Shown here: positions 62,955-64,000 of the stretch, one piece after another | How the letters are laid out: each line of letters begins with the position of its first letter | How positions within the stretch are numbered: position 1 is the first letter of the stretch | NCBI GenBank assembly: GCA_040882505.1 | Contig: JBBEBE010000006.1 | Span: forward strand, 1 to 64,000 | Origin: JBBEBE01 sp040882505 | GTDB lineage: Bacteria > Bacteroidota > Rhodothermia > Balneolales > Balneolaceae | Length of the DNA: 64,000 nucleotides | Direction of reading: 5' to 3' | Notes under the pieces: model-generated | Database searches by the model: none | What the model was told of the DNA's origin: nothing | Seen by the model: only the letters and a program-made list of their open reading frames with translations | Translations under genes and position numbers: made by a program

Positions 62955-64000
62955 TTAGGATGCAAGCAGCACTTCCGGGTTCAGCCCGGTCAGTGCAGGA
63001 TCGATGAAGGTGCGTCCTTCGCGTACCTTTTGTCCATCCAGGTAGACATCGGCTCCGATACAGACCAGATCCCAGTGAATACCGCTGTCGTTGCCGTTGG
63101 AGGCTTCTTCGTAGTCGTTTCCAAGCGTCAGGTGGTTGGACCCGTAGATCTTTTCATCAAAGAGAATGTCGTACATCGGGCTTTTGATGACAGGATTGAG
63201 GCCGAAGCTGAACTCTCCGAAGCGACGCGCTCCTTCATCGGTGTCGAGGATCGCTTCGAGGGCCTCGTCATTGCTCGATTCAAACCCCGTGACGACTCCG
63301 TCGGTTACATGCAGGGTGACGGATTCAAACGGCTTGCCTTGATAGACACTGGGAGCATAGGAGATGGTACCGTTTACACTTTCCAGCAGAGGAGAGCTGA
63401 AGAGTTCTCCGTCCGGGATGTTTCGCTTGCCATAGCAGGGGACCCAGTTCTGGTCGGTGACCGAGAAACGAATATCGGTGCCTTCACCCTTTAATCGGAT
63501 CTCGTCGGTCGATCGCAGCCGCTCTTCGAGTGGTTTCATGGCCTCTTCCAATTTTCCATAGTCGAGCAGACAGGCTTGATAATAAAACTGGCGGAACCGT
63601 TCGGTCGGCATGCGGGCATTCATGGCAAATGCGGCTGACGGGTAGCGCAGGACACACCATTTGGTATGTTCGACTCGCTGGTCAAAGTGAACCGGTTTGA
63701 GAAAGGCTTCAGAATAGGCACGATTCGCCTTTGGCGAGACGTCGGCGCTCTCATATATATTTTCTGCTCCCCGGATCCCGATAAAGGCGTCCATCTGTTT
63801 CATGAGCGGGAGTTGATCCCGTTCGGCTTGGTTGGCCCAAAACTCAATGTCTCCCGATTCGTGCAGAATCCGGTTGATTTCCGGATCCTCGAGTTGCACA
63901 AATGGATGGGCATGGCGGTTGCGAACTTCGCTGACAAGGGCGCGAACAAGGCCGAGACTGTTGAGTCCAATGGTTTGAATGAGAATCTGTTCGCCTTTTT
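62955..64000 (-). CDS. M29 family aminopeptidase (partial, 5' end beyond window)
   Basis: Metalloaminopeptidase of the thermophilic AmpT/AmpS (M29) type. The visible 348 residues include the end of the first domain (GEQILIQTIGLNSLGLVRALVSEVRNRHAHPFV, complement of 63899-63998) and most of the catalytic part: VTDGVVTGFESSNDEALEAIL, RFGEFSFGLNP, NHLTLGN and the metal motif HWD in SGIHWDLVCIG. A GTG at 63899 could be mistaken for the start, but the frame continues with conserved sequence to the window edge. It converges with clpB, 24 nt apart. Confidence 0.93.
   Translation of the reverse strand, partial: KGEQILIQTIGLNSLGLVRALVSEVRNRHAHPFVQLEDPEINRILHESGDIEFWANQAERDQLPLMKQMDAFIGIRGAENIYESADVSPKANRAYSEAFLKPVHFDQRVEHTKWCVLRYPSAAFAMNARMPTERFRQFYYQACLLDYGKLEEAMKPLEERLRSTDEIRLKGEGTDIRFSVTDQNWVPCYGKRNIPDGELFSSPLLESVNGTISYAPSVYQGKPFESVTLHVTDGVVTGFESSNDEALEAILDTDEGARRFGEFSFGLNPVIKSPMYDILFDEKIYGSNHLTLGNDYEEASNGNDSGIHWDLVCIGADVYLDGQKVREGRTFIDPALTGLNPEVLLAS

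Overview
The window reads as ordinary, densely coded chromosome of a Gram-negative bacterium at roughly 50-55% GC. It carries about 52 protein genes and one tRNA. I see no CRISPR array, insertion sequence, prophage or plasmid gene. The likely lineage is the Bacteroidota/Balneolota/Rhodothermota group. That is inference from a two-domain class II DAHP synthase, a Tgt and a UvrA that lack zinc cysteines kept in most bacteria, lipoprotein and Tat-like signals on sugar oxidoreductases, few strong Shine-Dalgarno sites, several TTG/GTG starts, and recurring TA-N2-TTT boxes in intergenic DNA.

Layout. 1-9165: queuine and DNA-repair genes (tgt, nth), a polyprenol-phosphate glycosyltransferase, a three-gene proton-translocating transhydrogenase (pntA1-pntA2-pntB), thioredoxin reductase and a ComM-type AAA protein. 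9242-20749: a hexuronate locus. A TRAP transporter (dctP-dctQ-dctM) imports substrate, uronate isomerase (uxaC), an SDR fructuronate reductase and mannonate dehydratase (uxuA) take it to 2-keto-3-deoxygluconate, and an exported DUF6807 protein plus three Gfo/Idh/MocA-type proteins probably feed in modified or glycosidic uronates. 20865-28968: a DUF6580 membrane protein, mutS, a cysteine pair (cysE-cysM), tex and a cyclophilin. 28981-31447: a GMC dehydrogenase with a cysteine cluster and its Tat-exported small subunit. 31464-38370: glmS, a GntR-like regulator translationally coupled to an SF1 helicase, MnmD and an M20 amidohydrolase. 38439-49080: pfkB-rdgB, a sodium/solute symporter, the purF-engB-serA operon, a MauE-like membrane protein, a lipoprotein amidohydrolase, tRNA-Gly(GCC) and purA. 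49153-64000: STAS protein, secF, secD, an unknown anchored protein, uvrA, class II DAHP synthase, htrA, a cbpA-like dnaJ, clpB and an M29 aminopeptidase cut by the window edge.

The best leads are regulatory or structural rather than a new defence or mobile system: a shared 11-bp palindrome-like site in front of two uronate transcription units, a near-consensus sigma-54 promoter before htrA, a possible folded leader between a DUF6580 gene and mutS, a GntR-helicase gene pair, a putative Fe-S motif in the GMC dehydrogenase, and an endonuclease III with a rearranged cysteine cluster. I did not find a clearly undescribed system.
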